From Planctomycetales bacterium (lineage in GTDB: Bacteria; Planctomycetota; Planctomycetia; Isosphaerales; Isosphaeraceae), in the NCBI GenBank assembly GCA_027451455.1, contig DAIDJI010000182.1:1-8830 (forward strand): a stretch of DNA of 8,830 bases. The letters run 5' to 3'. The notes beneath the pieces are model-generated. The model was not told where the DNA came from. It saw nothing but the letters and a program-made list of their open reading frames with translations, and did no database searches. Made by a program: the position numbers and the translations under genes. Positions within the stretch are counted from its first letter, which is position 1; each line of letters starts with the position of its first letter. Positions 1 through 8,490 of the stretch are shown here, in pieces.

Positions 1-435
1 CCGTATCAGACGAAGCCGGAATACGAGAAGCTCTCGGTCTACTTCAACCTGGATAACGGGACAGGCAAGGTGCGAGGGGTTTACCTGCAAGGGAACGAAG
101 CGGCCGCTCCGATCTTTCGCAAATGGCTCGCCCCGTTCCGCGCGATGGGCGCGACCACGCTCACCCTCTCCAACACCGGGGGGACCGATCACCTCTCGTT
201 CGACGCCATCGGCCTTCCCGGATTCCAGTTCATCCAGGACGAGATCGAATACGAAACTCGAACCCACCACTCCAATCAGGACGTCTTCGACCGCATTCAG
301 GCTGACGACATGAAGCAGGCATCTGTCATCCTAGCGACCTTCATTTACAGAGCCGCGGCGATGGACGAAAAGCTCCCGCGAAAGCCGTGGGCCGCGCCCG
401 CGGGCGGGCGTCGCCGCGTCGCTAGCAGCGACTGA
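1..435 (+). CDS. M28-family zinc peptidase, C-terminal part
   Basis: The gene enters from the left edge in frame 1, and 144 codons are visible before the TGA at 433-435. The family are secreted or periplasmic co-catalytic zinc aminopeptidases/carboxypeptidases that remove residues from peptides. Two of the usual zinc ligands can be placed: the Asp in NLDNGTG (visible residue 18, bases 52-54) and the His in the THHSNQD motif near bases 265-285. Between them lies the typical TGGTDHLSFDAIGLPGFQFI core, which lines the active site. The upstream His/Asp/Glu ligands and any signal peptide fall outside the window. The last 25 or so residues (Pro/Arg/Ala rich) look like a disordered tail. An intrinsic terminator follows closely, so this is the last gene of its transcript. 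The exact subfamily (aminopeptidase or plasma glutamate carboxypeptidase-like) cannot be settled from this fragment. Confidence 0.9.
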   Translation, partial: PYQTKPEYEKLSVYFNLDNGTGKVRGVYLQGNEAAAPIFRKWLAPFRAMGATTLTLSNTGGTDHLSFDAIGLPGFQFIQDEIEYETRTHHSNQDVFDRIQADDMKQASVILATFIYRAAAMDEKLPRKPWAAPAGGRRRVASSD

Positions 436-466
436 CCTGGACAGCATTGGCAGGATCCATTGGCAC

Positions 467-503
467 GGTCCCGGAGCCTAATTCGTCGAGCTCCGGGATT
501 TTT
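467..503 (+). terminator. Rho-independent terminator after the M28 peptidase
   Basis: An 8-bp perfect GC-rich stem, CCCGGAGC (470-477) with GCTCCGGG (490-497), encloses a 12-base loop and is followed at once by ATTTTT (498-503). The T469-A498 pair and two G-T wobbles can lengthen the stem. It lies 32 bases after the peptidase stop codon, in the right direction for that gene. This is the clearest terminator in the window. Confidence 0.8.
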
Positions 504-619
504 CGCTTCCTGCCCCCTCGGCGGATCAGCTTGCGGCACGGCCGGTCTCTGTGCTATCCGTCGAGGATGGGAGAAAACCACTCCCGACCCCCCCCTGCCC
601 TCAACCCGGGACGGACCGC

Positions 620-1138
620 ATGGCCGACTATCATCTCGAAGGCCCAAAACCGGCCCGCATCTACGAGGTCCTTCTGCCGAAGAAGCTCGGCTACTTCGGC
701 AAGATTCAGGAGGTCCTCGAAGACCTCTTCGACGAGCAGGCGATCCGCAAGATCCCGTTCGTCCGGCAGGCGATGGCGACCAGGAAACGCCTGGATCCGG
801 CGTTCGACGAGGAACACTTCGTCCGATCGCTGACGCAGGCCTCGCGGGGCTACTCGATCTACGAGATGGACGGGCGCTACCTCTCGCCGCAGGGTCCGAT
901 TGACGAGCGGGTACTGGTAATCCGCTTCATCTTCCACAACCGAGGCGAAACGGATGAATCGGGTCCTCCCGATCCCCGAACCGATTTTCTCGCCGTCTCG
1001 CTGGAGGTGGTCAACCACCTGGTCGCTCAGCGGTTCGCCCACGAACTTGGCGTCGAGGAGGAGATCTGGTTCGTCGAATACCACTCGCCCCGGCTGGCAA
1101 TCTGGCGGAAGAATGATGGCAATCCGAACGGTCTGTGA
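620..1138 (+). CDS. Hypothetical protein, 172 residues
   Basis: I do not recognise a family. The chosen ATG at 620 gives a protein beginning MADYHLEGPKPARIYEV. A GTG at 551 is in frame, but the extra 23 residues are proline-rich and overlap the leader, so they are unlikely to be coding. The ribosome site is weak (GGGACGG at 608-614). The product is soluble and acidic, with no signal peptide or membrane segment. It shows alternating helical and beta-like stretches: a charged helix around residues 25-45, a beta-like VLVIRFIFHNR near 98-108, and LAVSLEVVNHLVAQRFAHEL near 126-145. The C-terminal part (EEEIWFVEYHSPRLAIW) has aromatic and acidic residues but no known catalytic motif. It stands alone between a terminator upstream and a 147-base gap downstream. 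The protein-like composition and clean length make it a likely real gene. Confidence 0.72.
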   Translation: MADYHLEGPKPARIYEVLLPKKLGYFGKIQEVLEDLFDEQAIRKIPFVRQAMATRKRLDPAFDEEHFVRSLTQASRGYSIYEMDGRYLSPQGPIDERVLVIRFIFHNRGETDESGPPDPRTDFLAVSLEVVNHLVAQRFAHELGVEEEIWFVEYHSPRLAIWRKNDGNPNGL

Positions 1139-1285
1139 ATGTCCGTCGGATCATAGGCCCGTTTGTTCTCCAGGCCGTCCGATCACTGACCTATAGTTCG
1201 AGCAACGGGCGACTAGGCTCCGTCGTCGACGACGCAGCGCTCCTGTCCGTCCGTTATGGGAGAAGGTCCGCTTGGAGGAGTTGAA

Positions 1286-2464
1286 ATGTATCCGTTTCCC
1301 GTCGTCATCGTGGGGGTTGAGCCGACTGAACTCCCGGCGCTCCGGCGCGAGTTGACTCACAACGCGGCCGAAATCCATTGCGAGTTGCCCGGGCTTGTCG
1401 CGGCGTCCGAGTGTCTCCGAGGGACTCGCCAGGATCCTCGCCTCCTAATCGTGCAGGTTAGCCCGGCGTGCGACCTCGAAATCCTGCGCCGGATGAGCGA
1501 CGACCTCGCGACCTGGCCCATCCTCGCGCTTGTTCCGCCTCACGAGACGGCGGCCCGGATTCTTGCAATCAACCGGGCCGGCGCCTCGCAAATCCTCCCC
1601 TTCCCGTGCGTCCCTGACGAATTCCGACGTGCCGTCCATCGGCTCGGCGATCAGTTCAGCCGGAGCCACCATGACCGCCAGGTCTTTGCCGTCGCCGGGG
1701 CGGTCGGCGGGAGCGGAACATCGATGATCGCCATTAATCTTGCTGACGAGATCGCTCGTCAATTCCGCCGTAAGACGATTCTATCGGAGTTCACCCTCCA
1801 GTTCGGCGCCCTGACCTCGCTTCTGGATATCCATCCTCGCGTGACGATTGCCCAACTGCTCCGCGAGATCCAGCGAGTCGACGATCTGATGGTCGAGAAC
1901 AGCCTGGTGACGGTCGGTGACGGACTCCGCGTACTGGCCGGCAGCCACGAGATGGGGACGTCCCACCCGGTCGAACCCTCCCACTTCGCGCGACTACTCA
2001 GCTGCCTGAGGAAGATCGCCGATGTCTCGGTGATCGACATCCCCGAGATGTTCCACGGTCCCGCCTCGAACATTCTGGAGATGGCCGATCGAATCGTCCT
2101 GGTGGCCCTCCAGAATATCCCGTCGATCCGATCGTTGCAGGCATATTGCCGTCACCTACCCGACGAGCGGCTCAATCATGGCATCTGGGTGGCGATCAAT
2201 CGGTTCAACCCTCAATTGAAGGGTTTCTCAGTAGCCGAGGTCAAGGCGATGCTCGGCACACCCAACGTCGTGACCATCGCCAACGACTTCGCGGCGGTGA
2301 ATCAGGCGATCAACCAGGGGCGTCCCCTTCGCCAGGCAGCACCAAAGACGCCGATCCTCCGCGACATCGACAAGCTGAGCCGCGCGCTGCTCGGTCACGA
2401 ACAAGCCGCCTCCAGTCGTCGCCCGCATCTTTTGCGGCGGGTCTTCGGTGTGTCGGCGACATGA
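1286..2464 (+). CDS. CpaE-like MinD/ParA-family protein with N-terminal pseudo-receiver
   Basis: The 392-residue protein starts at ATG 1286, preceded by an excellent GGAGGAG (1274-1280) with a 5-base spacer. The ATG at 1256, 30 bases upstream, lacks such a site. Residues 1-125 resemble a response-regulator receiver fold, but the phospho-acceptor Asp position reads Gln57 (LLIVQVSP) and the conserved Lys-Pro is Phe106-Pro107, so it should not be phosphorylated. Residues about 131-370 follow the CpaE/MinD ATPase layout: P-loop region GAVGGSGTS (138-146), the LQFGALTSLLDIHPRVTI block (171-188) and a Walker B-like VIDIPE (249-254). The MinD signature Lys is Val140, the P-loop Lys is Thr145, and the usual Asp-x-Asp before LQFG is Glu168-Phe-Thr170. 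In pilus systems CpaE localises the tad secretion machinery, but no tad/cpa genes are adjacent. Binding without normal hydrolysis, or a scaffold role, is inference. Confidence 0.85.
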   Translation: MYPFPVVIVGVEPTELPALRRELTHNAAEIHCELPGLVAASECLRGTRQDPRLLIVQVSPACDLEILRRMSDDLATWPILALVPPHETAARILAINRAGASQILPFPCVPDEFRRAVHRLGDQFSRSHHDRQVFAVAGAVGGSGTSMIAINLADEIARQFRRKTILSEFTLQFGALTSLLDIHPRVTIAQLLREIQRVDDLMVENSLVTVGDGLRVLAGSHEMGTSHPVEPSHFARLLSCLRKIADVSVIDIPEMFHGPASNILEMADRIVLVALQNIPSIRSLQAYCRHLPDERLNHGIWVAINRFNPQLKGFSVAEVKAMLGTPNVVTIANDFAAVNQAINQGRPLRQAAPKTPILRDIDKLSRALLGHEQAASSRRPHLLRRVFGVSAT

Positions 2465-2578
2465 GCCCTCACCTTGACCGCTCGGTTCAAGCCCGTAGAC
2501 TGGACCGAGCGACGCGCCCTCGTCCTGCCCTGTGGGCTCCGGGTGGCCTGCCGCCTGTCCCCCGCGAGGCCGAAGCCT

Positions 2579-4711
<2,133 letters not shown>

Positions 4712-4739
4712 GATCGACCTGGAATCACGACCGCGAGGA

Positions 4740-5036
4740 AAGGGGCACCACACGAACGGCCTACTCGAGACTGGTCTGGCTTCTCCTCGTCGCGACGATC
4801 ATCTACGAGGCGAAGCTGGTGAGACCCGAGACCCGGCGGTGTAGCCTTCTCGGGCTTCTTCCGATCGTCGGCCTGCATCTGCGCTTGTAGTTCGGATTCC
4901 TGCTCATACCGCGCATGGCTCAGAAGCTCCCGGTCAACAACCGCTCTCGCGAGCGACCCTCCAACTGGTCGTCCACACGCCCGGGCCAATTTGCATAGAG
5001 ATCTACATACGCTTGCTGCTGGCGCTCAATACTCAA
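4740..5036 (-). pseudogene. Possible frameshifted gene remnant of unknown family
   Basis: On the minus strand two adjacent frames each carry protein-like sequence that fits end to end. From about 5036 (a TTG) down to about 4935, one frame reads SIERQQQAYVDLYANWPGR and then VDDQLEGRSRERLL before its TGA at 4920-4922. A second frame continues from about 4940 with VVDRELLSHARYEQESELQ, a helical charged stretch (QMQADDRKK) and a low-complexity tail. A single indel near 4935 would join them. The composition (Gln, Glu, Arg rich, helical) looks more like real coding than the plus-strand frames here. I do not recognise the family, and no start site with a good ribosome-binding sequence is visible. 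It could be chance, since the second frame also stays open antisense to cstA. Confidence 0.3.
4825..4860 (+). terminator. Weak candidate terminator downstream of cstA
   Basis: CCCGAG (4825-4830) can pair with CTCGGG (4849-4854) across an 18-base loop, followed by the T-rich CTTCTT. It lies 113 bases after the cstA stop. The long loop and interrupted T tract make it doubtful, but no better terminator was seen in this stretch. Confidence 0.25.
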
Positions 5037-5071
5037 TTCACTGGACGTCTTGAGGAGGCCACGATCTGTGA

Positions 5072-6125
5072 CTCGAAGCCGTCGCCCGGCAGCCTCTGGC
5101 CGACACGATCGAGGCAATCAGTCGTCGCGAGGAGGACGACGCGTTGCGTGAACGGGCTTCGGAGTTCCTTAACGCCACCGAGGAGACCTCGCTCGGTCTC
5201 CAGGCCCAGGCCAGGTTCCTCGAGCGGCAGCAAAGGTACGCCGAGACCGCCGCGTTCTATGAACGCGAGCTCGCACCCGCCGATCAAACCTGTATCCACG
5301 TTGAGCTGATTTTGCGTCTGATGCGCTGCTACTTCAATGCCGGTCGCCCCGCCGACATCTTCGGATCGGGCGAGGCAGTGATCGCACTCGCCACAGACTA
5401 CGCGGACCGGCACGGCGCGTCGGATGGCCGCGATCGAGAGCAACAGCCTGTGTCGGATGGACAGAGTCGTGCGTGATGCTTGCGAGGCCGCCGAGACGGC
5501 GACTTCAATCGTCATCCGTGGCGAGTCACACTCCCTCCTGGCCGATTAAGTCATGCGGCAAGGCAACTCCAACGATCCCGATCGGACACATCCCGGCCGT
5601 CAATCGCCGGGCCGATGCGGCCCTCTATACGGACCTCTCGACGCTTCACGCCTAGATTGGCCGATTCGACAAGGTGCTCGCCCTCCTCGAAACGGCCGGT
5701 GCGGAGCTGGCGAGCGACTCCAAACCCGCGGTTATCTGGAACGCCTTCGCAGCGCTGACCCATGCCCTGGCCGGGCAGCGTGACGAGGCAATGGAACGAA
5801 TCGATGCGGCTGATCGAGGTCGCGAGGCCGTCCCGGACGATGGTAGTACCCAGCGCGGGACGCATTACATCCTCGGCCGTGCCGCGCCGCTGGGCGACGA
5901 GCCCGAGTGAGCCGAATCCTACTTTCGCGAGTATCTCGACCGAACTTCCACTCCCGGCTACCTGCCGTACGACTTGTATCAGCTTAGCTAAGCTATTGCC
6001 GACGCCGCTTCGGGTAGGACGCCAAGGGGTAGGAGTATGATCGGGAGTCGGCGCCTTCCCGGCTTGGGATCGTCCGGTAGCAAAAGGCCCGGCACCGGCT
6101 CGCCGCCGACGGTATCGAAGTCTGA
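5072..6125 (+). pseudogene. Decayed TPR-type protein gene
   Basis: The coding signal passes through all three plus-strand frames. Frame 2 (5072-about 5420) gives LGLQAQARFLERQQRYAETA and then AFYERELAPADQT, helical-hairpin repeats of TPR character. Frame 3 (about 5421-5549) gives RDACEAAETATSIVIRGESH and ends at TAA 5547-5549. Frame 1 (about 5580-6020) gives IGRFDKVLALLETAGAELAS, then AFAALTHALAGQRDEAMERI and AESYFREYLD, interrupted by TAG 5653, TGA 5908 and TAA 5989. Frame 3 returns near 6036 with YDRESAPSRLGIVR, TAG 6078, QKARHRLAADGIEV and TGA 6123. The stops fall inside otherwise continuous repeats, so this is an old pseudogene with at least three frameshifts and at least four internal stops. 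The 5' end is unclear: TGA codons at 5051 and 5069 precede the first segment. It lies tail to tail with the intact kinase, 33 bases away. TPR proteins act as protein-binding scaffolds; the original role is unknown. Confidence 0.8.
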
Positions 6126-6158
6126 ACAGCCCGCGGCAGCCGTTCGCCTCCGCCCCGA

Positions 6159-7259
6159 TCACCGCTTCGGCAGCGGCGCAGCGACCTGTTTGATCGCCTT
6201 GCGAAGATCGGCCATCGACTGGAAACGGTCGTCCGGATCTTTCGCCAGGCATCGCTGGAGGATCGCGTCGACCGGACCCGCATACCTGGCGTATCGGTGG
6301 GGGAGAAACCGGGCGATCGATCCGACCCGGCCGACCGTATGGAAGTCGTCCCAGGCGTCGATCGACCGGGCCTTGAACGGGAGTTTGCCGGCGATCATCT
6401 CGTAGAGAACAATCGCGAACGAGTAGATATCGGCCCGGACATCCACCGATCTCGGATCGCGGAACTGCTCGGGTGCCATGTAGGGCCCGGTGCCGAGCCG
6501 GGCGCCAGAACGCGTCAGCCGGGAAGCATCGACGCCGGAGACAGATTGATAGTCGGAGGTCTCAACGTCCTCGATAACCACCATTGAGGAGTCCAGGCGC
6601 AACGACCTCGCCCCGGGGGCCGAACCACCGACGGACCCCATTCCGCTCGACGCCTCAGGCCGGTCGCGAGGGTCGGTGAAGATGATCCGCTGCGGCTTCG
6701 TCGGCTCGTCCAGCGGGATCGAGCCGTCGGACAACTCGGGCCGAACCGCAACCATCTCCTCACAGGCCCTCGCCAGGCCGAAATCCGTGATCTTCAACGT
6801 CCCCTGCTCGGTAACGAGCAGGTTCCCCGGCTTGATATCGCGGTGGCAGTGCAACCCCTGTCGGAGCGCGTGCTCCATCCCGTGACAAAACTGGTAGCTG
6901 AACCGGAGCGCCTGCGGTAGATCGAGCCTCGGCGAGCCGATCCAGCGGTACAGGTCGCCTCCCTGGATCAGCTCCAGCAACACGTACGGCCGGCCGTCGA
7001 TGATCTCTACCGAATGAGCCCGAACAATGTTCGGATGCTCGCCAAGCTGAGCCCAGATCCGGCACTCCGCCGCGAATCGACTGACTCGAATCCGGCTTCG
7101 CAAGAGCTCGCCCCGCAACGTCTTCAACGCCACCACCCGCCGCCCCGGCTCCCCCAGGTGGTCGTTCACGACATAGACCAGACTCATCCCGCCCTGGTGG
7201 ATATCGAAAACCTGGAAGCGGTTCCCGATCCAGTCGCCAACCGCGATCGTCGCTGGCAT
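6159..7259 (-). CDS. Ser/Thr protein kinase (Hanks type) with long activation loop
   Basis: This is a 366-residue cytoplasmic protein kinase with no membrane segment, PASTA or other sensor domain. Kinase landmarks: glycine-rich loop HQGGMSLVY (21-29, first Gly replaced by His), ATP-binding Lys46 in VALKTL, helix-C Glu65, catalytic CHRDIKPGNLL (138-148), DFG 159-161, GTGPYMAPEQ (256-265), DIYSFAIVLYEM (277-288) and the closing RCLAKDPDDRFQSMADLRKAI. All catalytic residues are present, and it is an RD kinase. DFG to APE spans about 105 residues rather than the usual 20-35, because a Ser/Pro/Asp-rich block (about 166-250) is inserted. Start ATG 7259 is chosen for its AGGAGGAG with a 9-base spacer. 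In-frame ATGs at 7304 and 7337 lack one, and 7337 lies in the likely -10 box. The protein stops soon after the kinase domain, converging with the TPR pseudogene. Confidence 0.93.
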   Translation of the reverse strand: MPATIAVGDWIGNRFQVFDIHQGGMSLVYVVNDHLGEPGRRVVALKTLRGELLRSRIRVSRFAAECRIWAQLGEHPNIVRAHSVEIIDGRPYVLLELIQGGDLYRWIGSPRLDLPQALRFSYQFCHGMEHALRQGLHCHRDIKPGNLLVTEQGTLKITDFGLARACEEMVAVRPELSDGSIPLDEPTKPQRIIFTDPRDRPEASSGMGSVGGSAPGARSLRLDSSMVVIEDVETSDYQSVSGVDASRLTRSGARLGTGPYMAPEQFRDPRSVDVRADIYSFAIVLYEMIAGKLPFKARSIDAWDDFHTVGRVGSIARFLPHRYARYAGPVDAILQRCLAKDPDDRFQSMADLRKAIKQVAAPLPKR

Positions 7260-7329
7260 GACGGAGGGCTCCTCCTGGCTCGCGGCATTATCGGGGCGGA
7301 TCATCTTGAGCGACCCGCGGGACGGTGGG

Positions 7330-7370
7330 CTAATCAAGTATACGCAACGGACCGACCCAAGGTTCCCTGG
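7330..7370 (-). promoter_or_regulatory. Candidate promoter for the kinase gene
   Basis: On the minus strand TATACT (7342-7337) is a good -10 match. About 17 bases further upstream the sequence reads GGGAACCTT, which is a poor sigma70 -35 but resembles the GGAAC -35 of ECF sigma factors. Start of transcription would fall near 7330, leaving about 70 bases of leader before ATG 7259 and excluding the upstream ATG at 7337 as start. Which sigma factor would read it cannot be decided from sequence. Confidence 0.35.
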
Positions 7371-7443
7371 TTCTACTTTTTTCTTCGTCGAAATCTCAAC
7401 TTCCTTCTACCTCCCGACCGGGCCGATTTCCACCATCAACCGG

Positions 7444-7472
7444 TTGATCCCCGCACCTAAAGGCTCTACAAT
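7444..7472 (+). promoter_or_regulatory. Sigma70-like promoter of the SWIM operon
   Basis: TTGATC (7444-7449) and TACAAT (7467-7472) are separated by exactly 17 bases, matching 4 of 6 and 5 of 6 consensus positions. It is the best promoter in the window. The predicted start of transcription near 7479-7480 lies inside the inverted repeat described next. It points toward the SWIM gene and its partner, and away from the divergent kinase. Confidence 0.6.
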
Positions 7473-7485
7473 GTACTTCAGTACA
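7472..7485. promoter_or_regulatory. Inverted repeat across the transcription start, candidate operator
   Basis: The sequence TGTACTTCAGTACA is a perfect 6-bp inverted repeat (TGTACT / AGTACA) with a 2-base centre. It overlaps the last base of the -10 element and the predicted transcription start, the classic place for a repressor site. It is too short and has no T run, so it is not a terminator. The cognate regulator is unknown; no DNA-binding repressor gene lies in the window. Confidence 0.45.
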
Positions 7486-7653
7486 CATCGCGGCTCAAAG
7501 GAAAGGCCGGGTGGTTCCTCGATCCGGGAGGATGGGCCTCAAGCCTGGGAGAGACGCCGGATGCCGATCAAGATGGCGACAGTGTGCCGGGAGGGTGGGA
7601 GTGTGGTCGGGTTGCGTCCACGGCTGATCGGCCCTGCGCGGGCGGTTTGCCAG

Positions 7654-7896
7654 ATGACAATAGAGATCAACGGGATGGATTATCGTGTCGAGCCGAACCC
7701 GGAGGTGGGGCACTCGGTCGCGCGGGCCTACCGGCTGAGTAAGCCGAACGGGACGATTTATGATGTCGCACGGACGGAATTTGGCCTGACTTGCGACTGC
7801 CCCGATTTCCTCTTCCATCGCGCCGGGATTGACCCCGACGGTTGTAAGCACATCAAGGCGATGGTGGCTTTTGGGATGCTGGCCGGAAAGGAGTAG
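7654..7896 (+). CDS. Small SWIM zinc-finger protein, 80 residues
   Basis: A compact single-domain protein: a beta-rich N-terminal half (MTIEINGMDYRVEPNP, RAYRLSKPNGTIYDVA), then the SWIM signature. The four zinc ligands are Cys47 and Cys49 (TCDCPDF), Cys64 and His66 (GCKHIKAM). SWIM fingers bind DNA or protein, for example in recombination mediators and transposases; here the domain is nearly the whole protein. The ATG at 7654 is chosen because the domain starts there, although its ribosome site is poor. An in-frame ATG at 7561 has a better site (GGGAGAG, 7-base spacer) and would add 31 residues rich in Arg and Val without clear fold. The gene follows a sigma70-like promoter and candidate operator and is 4 bases from the next gene, so the two are almost certainly cotranscribed. 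Confidence 0.8.
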   Translation: MTIEINGMDYRVEPNPEVGHSVARAYRLSKPNGTIYDVARTEFGLTCDCPDFLFHRAGIDPDGCKHIKAMVAFGMLAGKE

Positions 7897-7900
7897 GTAG

Positions 7901-8284
7901 ATGACCTCGACGAGCCTCCCCTTGACCCCGACATCCGAGTCTTTGCCGGTCGTCTCCGATCGGTTCCCAATGGAGGCGGGATGGAACCTTCCGATCCCTG
8001 ACCCGACCGAGAACGGCCAGACAACGAGCCTAGCGGAGGTGATCGACCACGAAGCGAGGTCCTATCGTGCCTGGGGAACGCCGGCTGGTGACTTCCTCGC
8101 GCGTCAACTGGAACGACTCGGCCAGCTTGTCCGATGGACCGGCGCCACGACCCCGAAGGAGTACGAGGCCCGGATGGAGTTCTGGGACGAGGAGCTTCGC
8201 GAACAGTGGTACGACCAGGGCTTCGAGGAGGGTCGCCAGGCTGGCCGCCGCGAGGCCGCCCGAGTGCGCCGCGAGGACAGGTAA
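7901..8284 (+). CDS. Helical charged protein of unknown function, SWIM-operon partner
   Basis: The start at ATG 7901 is firm: AAGGAG (7888-7893), lying in the end of the SWIM gene, is 7 bases upstream. The 127-residue product has a Ser/Thr/Pro-rich, probably disordered N-terminus (1-40), then a mostly helical part: SLAEVIDHEARSYRAWGTPA (43-62), FLARQLERLGQLVRW (65-79), TTPKEYEARMEFWDEEL (83-99). A strongly charged C-terminal helix, GFEEGRQAGRREAARVRRE (107-125), follows. No enzyme motif, signal peptide or membrane segment is seen, and I do not recognise a family. The GFEEGRQAGRRE-like tail resembles helical ends common in proteins that pair or bind nucleic acid, but that is only a resemblance. 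Tight spacing to the SWIM gene suggests a shared role, perhaps a complex. Confidence 0.78.
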   Translation: MTSTSLPLTPTSESLPVVSDRFPMEAGWNLPIPDPTENGQTTSLAEVIDHEARSYRAWGTPAGDFLARQLERLGQLVRWTGATTPKEYEARMEFWDEELREQWYDQGFEEGRQAGRREAARVRREDR

Positions 8285-8450
8285 ATACTCGGATCGTCAA
8301 GCAGTCGCTTACACCGTGACCGTGCCGGTGGACGGCGGAGGGCAACAGGGCCGAATTCCTCGCGAGCCTGGCTGATCGAGGGAAAAAGTGGATGAGAACT
8401 CTCTGGACCAATTTTTCCTAGCTCCAGGATAACCGCTTGCTCCCCTCCAC

Positions 8451-8483
8451 AAAAGCGAGAGCGCCCCACCCGGGTCCGTCTCG
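8451..8483 (-). terminator. Weak candidate terminator of mutY
   Basis: Read on the minus strand, CGAGA (8483-8479) can pair with TCTCG (8460-8456), and the run CTTTT (8455-8451) follows. It lies 8 bases after the mutY stop. The stem is only 5 bp and the loop 18 bases, so support is thin. The rest of 8285-8490 shows no gene; it separates the converging SWIM operon and mutY. Confidence 0.3.
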
Positions 8484-8490
8484 CCCCCCG

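Larger units (their letters stand above)
4712..5071. other. Gene-free stretch after cstA
   Basis: No intact gene is supported in these 360 bases. They hold only the weak cstA terminator candidate and the doubtful minus-strand remnant listed separately. The plus-strand frames have early stops and no ribosome-binding site with a plausible start. Confidence 0.6.

Noticed and set aside
554..1084. Long open frame antisense to the 172-residue orphan gene
   Set aside because: High-GC antisense shadow; the plus-strand product has better composition and a plausible start.
1192..1197. TATAGT as a -10 box for the CpaE-like gene
   Set aside because: No -35-like hexamer at 16-18 bases upstream, so support is too weak to list.
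2474..2578. TTG start giving CstA 35 more residues
   Set aside because: The extension is Arg-rich with no ribosome site; ATG 2579 directly precedes the first membrane segment and has GAGG upstream.
5551..6252. 233-codon minus-strand frame opposite the TPR remnant
   Set aside because: The plus strand carries clear TPR-like sequence here; the antisense frame is low-complexity and overlaps the kinase end.
7260..7337. Longer N-terminus of the kinase from ATG 7337 or 7304
   Set aside because: Neither has a ribosome-binding sequence, and 7337 lies in the candidate -10 box, while ATG 7259 has AGGAGGAG at 9 bases.
7758..8411. 217-codon minus-strand frame opposite the SWIM operon
   Set aside because: Arg/Ser/Pro-rich shadow without a start signal; the plus-strand genes have a promoter, ribosome site and a zinc-finger motif.
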